From NCBI GenBank assembly GCA_914767715.1, contig OU612068.1:34596001-34660000 (forward strand): a stretch of 64,000 nucleotides of DNA, given 5' to 3'. Below the pieces are notes generated by a model. It saw nothing but the letters and a program-made list of their open reading frames with translations, was not told the DNA's origin and did not search any database. Every line of letters starts with the position of its first letter. The first letter of the stretch is position 1. Below are positions 63,040 through 64,000 of the stretch, one piece after another. The translations under genes were made by a program, and so were the position numbers. This DNA comes from Membranipora membranacea (taxonomy: Eukaryota; Bryozoa; Gymnolaemata; Cheilostomatida; Membraniporidae).

Positions 63040-64000
63040 TCAATGTGCAGCCCTGGCTTTAGACTTATTGTTCACTTTCCTTAGCGGGTTTTTCTTCCCC
63101 CCAGGATAGTACTCATAGAGGTTACTGTTATTGCCTAAAATTTTCTTCATTTCAGGAACTTTAGTATCATATCCAGGTTTGCCTGATGGCTTCTTGACAT
63201 AGCCGAGCTCATTCCAGGGAATATTGTCATAGTAGGTTGATGTATAGCTGCGGGTTGTCATGGTACTCAGGTATTCAGACCGCTTAGGAATGTTTTTAGC
63301 TCGAGTATCAGCCAATGCAGCTAGATAAGCCTTCCGGTGTATCTGTGGAGGAAAAGACGGTAATGAGGTCATCAAGCATTGAAAGGCCCTAATGTGTATG
63401 AGTAACGCAAACCCGGGCCCTAACCCAAACCCGCAACGCAATACACTGATTATCAGAGAGATGGAGAAATAAAAACAATAAGTCATTAGATGAGATCATC
63501 TTCTGATGGTTCTCTTGACCAAAAATTTTTGTCAGGAAAAATCTTTATAAGCGAGCCTGTTACCTGACTGAGATCTTTGTTATTTATCACAGGTAAACTT
63601 GAGGCCGTGCTGTGACCACTATTCCTACTATGAGTCGTCCTCTCTGTCAGCGGCAGCAATCCCTCATCCTCCGCAGCTGAAGTCAGGCCAGAGAGATTAG
63701 ATCCAACCTAAGTGTGTACCAAGAAAGTATCAGAAAATGTTTTACATGGTACCCTTTTATGCATATCTCAGAGTGTCTAATAATACAAGTTAGTGGTATT
63801 CATAAAGAGGTAAGTAGCTTGAGGTGTAATAAATAATTTAGACCCGGAAATTCAATGCACAATTCTGTTACAATCACAAATCTATCTTGAAACATCCACA
63901 TATCGAGTTTAAATAACAATACTCGCTGTGTGCTTTGGAAAAACTGATCATTTCGACTCTATCACTCACGCACTGTTTATTATTATCGTTGGTTTCCGCT
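63040..64000 (-). CDS. Unrecognised protein, C-terminal exons (partial)
   Basis: The last exon is 63342-63040 (100 codons plus stop) and the preceding exon 63707-63564 (48 codons). Both are phase 0 with good GT-AG sites. A further exon probably ends at 63970 and runs off the window edge (donor GTGAGTGA, reading ...NDNNKQC). The visible part has a Ser/Thr-rich stretch (THSRNSGHSTASS), then IHRKAYLAALADTRAKNIPK. A Tyr-rich block follows (RSYTSTYYDNIPWNELGYVK), then GYDTKVPEMKKIL and a basic end. No signal peptide or membrane segment is seen. I do not recognise the family. Small Tyr/Pro-rich proteins of this look include axonemal and microtubule-associated ones, but that is only a guess. Confidence 0.65.

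Overview
This is a eukaryotic, almost certainly animal, nuclear window: AT-rich, with short GT-AG introns and genes that match animal families. It also carries non-LTR retrotransposons, TIR/MITE elements and satellite DNA. Compact introns plus WWOX, Spinster, CCDC177 and a furin-type convertase fit a marine invertebrate, possibly an early-branching one such as a sponge. The sequence alone does not fix the species. All gene models below were built by eye from splice signals, reading phase and recalled family features. No database search was run.

Layout. 1-5175: satellite array of ~141-bp monomers in a ~1.06-kb higher-order pattern. 5806-10199 (-): N-terminal half of a furin-like proprotein convertase (signal peptide, prodomain, KRVKR cleavage site, catalytic Asp); the rest would lie left of or beyond the array. 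13101-22662 (-): complete 13-exon CCDC177-like coiled-coil gene whose introns hold MITEs and a perfect 48-bp-arm hairpin. 22663-28990: intergenic, with a 570-bp MITE. 29011-30017 (-): a two-exon gene for a 99-residue single-pass membrane protein. 33774-34412 (-): an orphan 212-residue Cys-containing ORF. 36897-40320 (-): decayed LINE with PHD finger, AP endonuclease and RT, carrying a 2A-like translational recoding motif near its N terminus. 41477-49140 (+): complete 11-exon Spinster (SPNS) transporter. 49891-50465: 255-bp-arm foldback. 50823-61612 (+): complete 8-exon WWOX. 63040-64000 (-): 3' end of an unrecognised gene.

The 7.1-kb first intron of WWOX is a layered transposon nest. An antisense LINE is interrupted by a TIR transposon. 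That transposon contains a tandem duplication, into which a second element of the same family has inserted. A palindrome-bearing MITE abuts the 5' side of the LINE fragment.

The genes are unrelated housekeeping or developmental functions: secretory-pathway proteolysis, a coiled-coil protein of unknown role, lysolipid/sphingolipid transport and an SDR tumour-suppressor homologue. Nothing suggests operons or a single pathway. The most notable items are the 2A motif, the nested 2-bp-TSD elements, the foldbacks and the small two-exon membrane protein.
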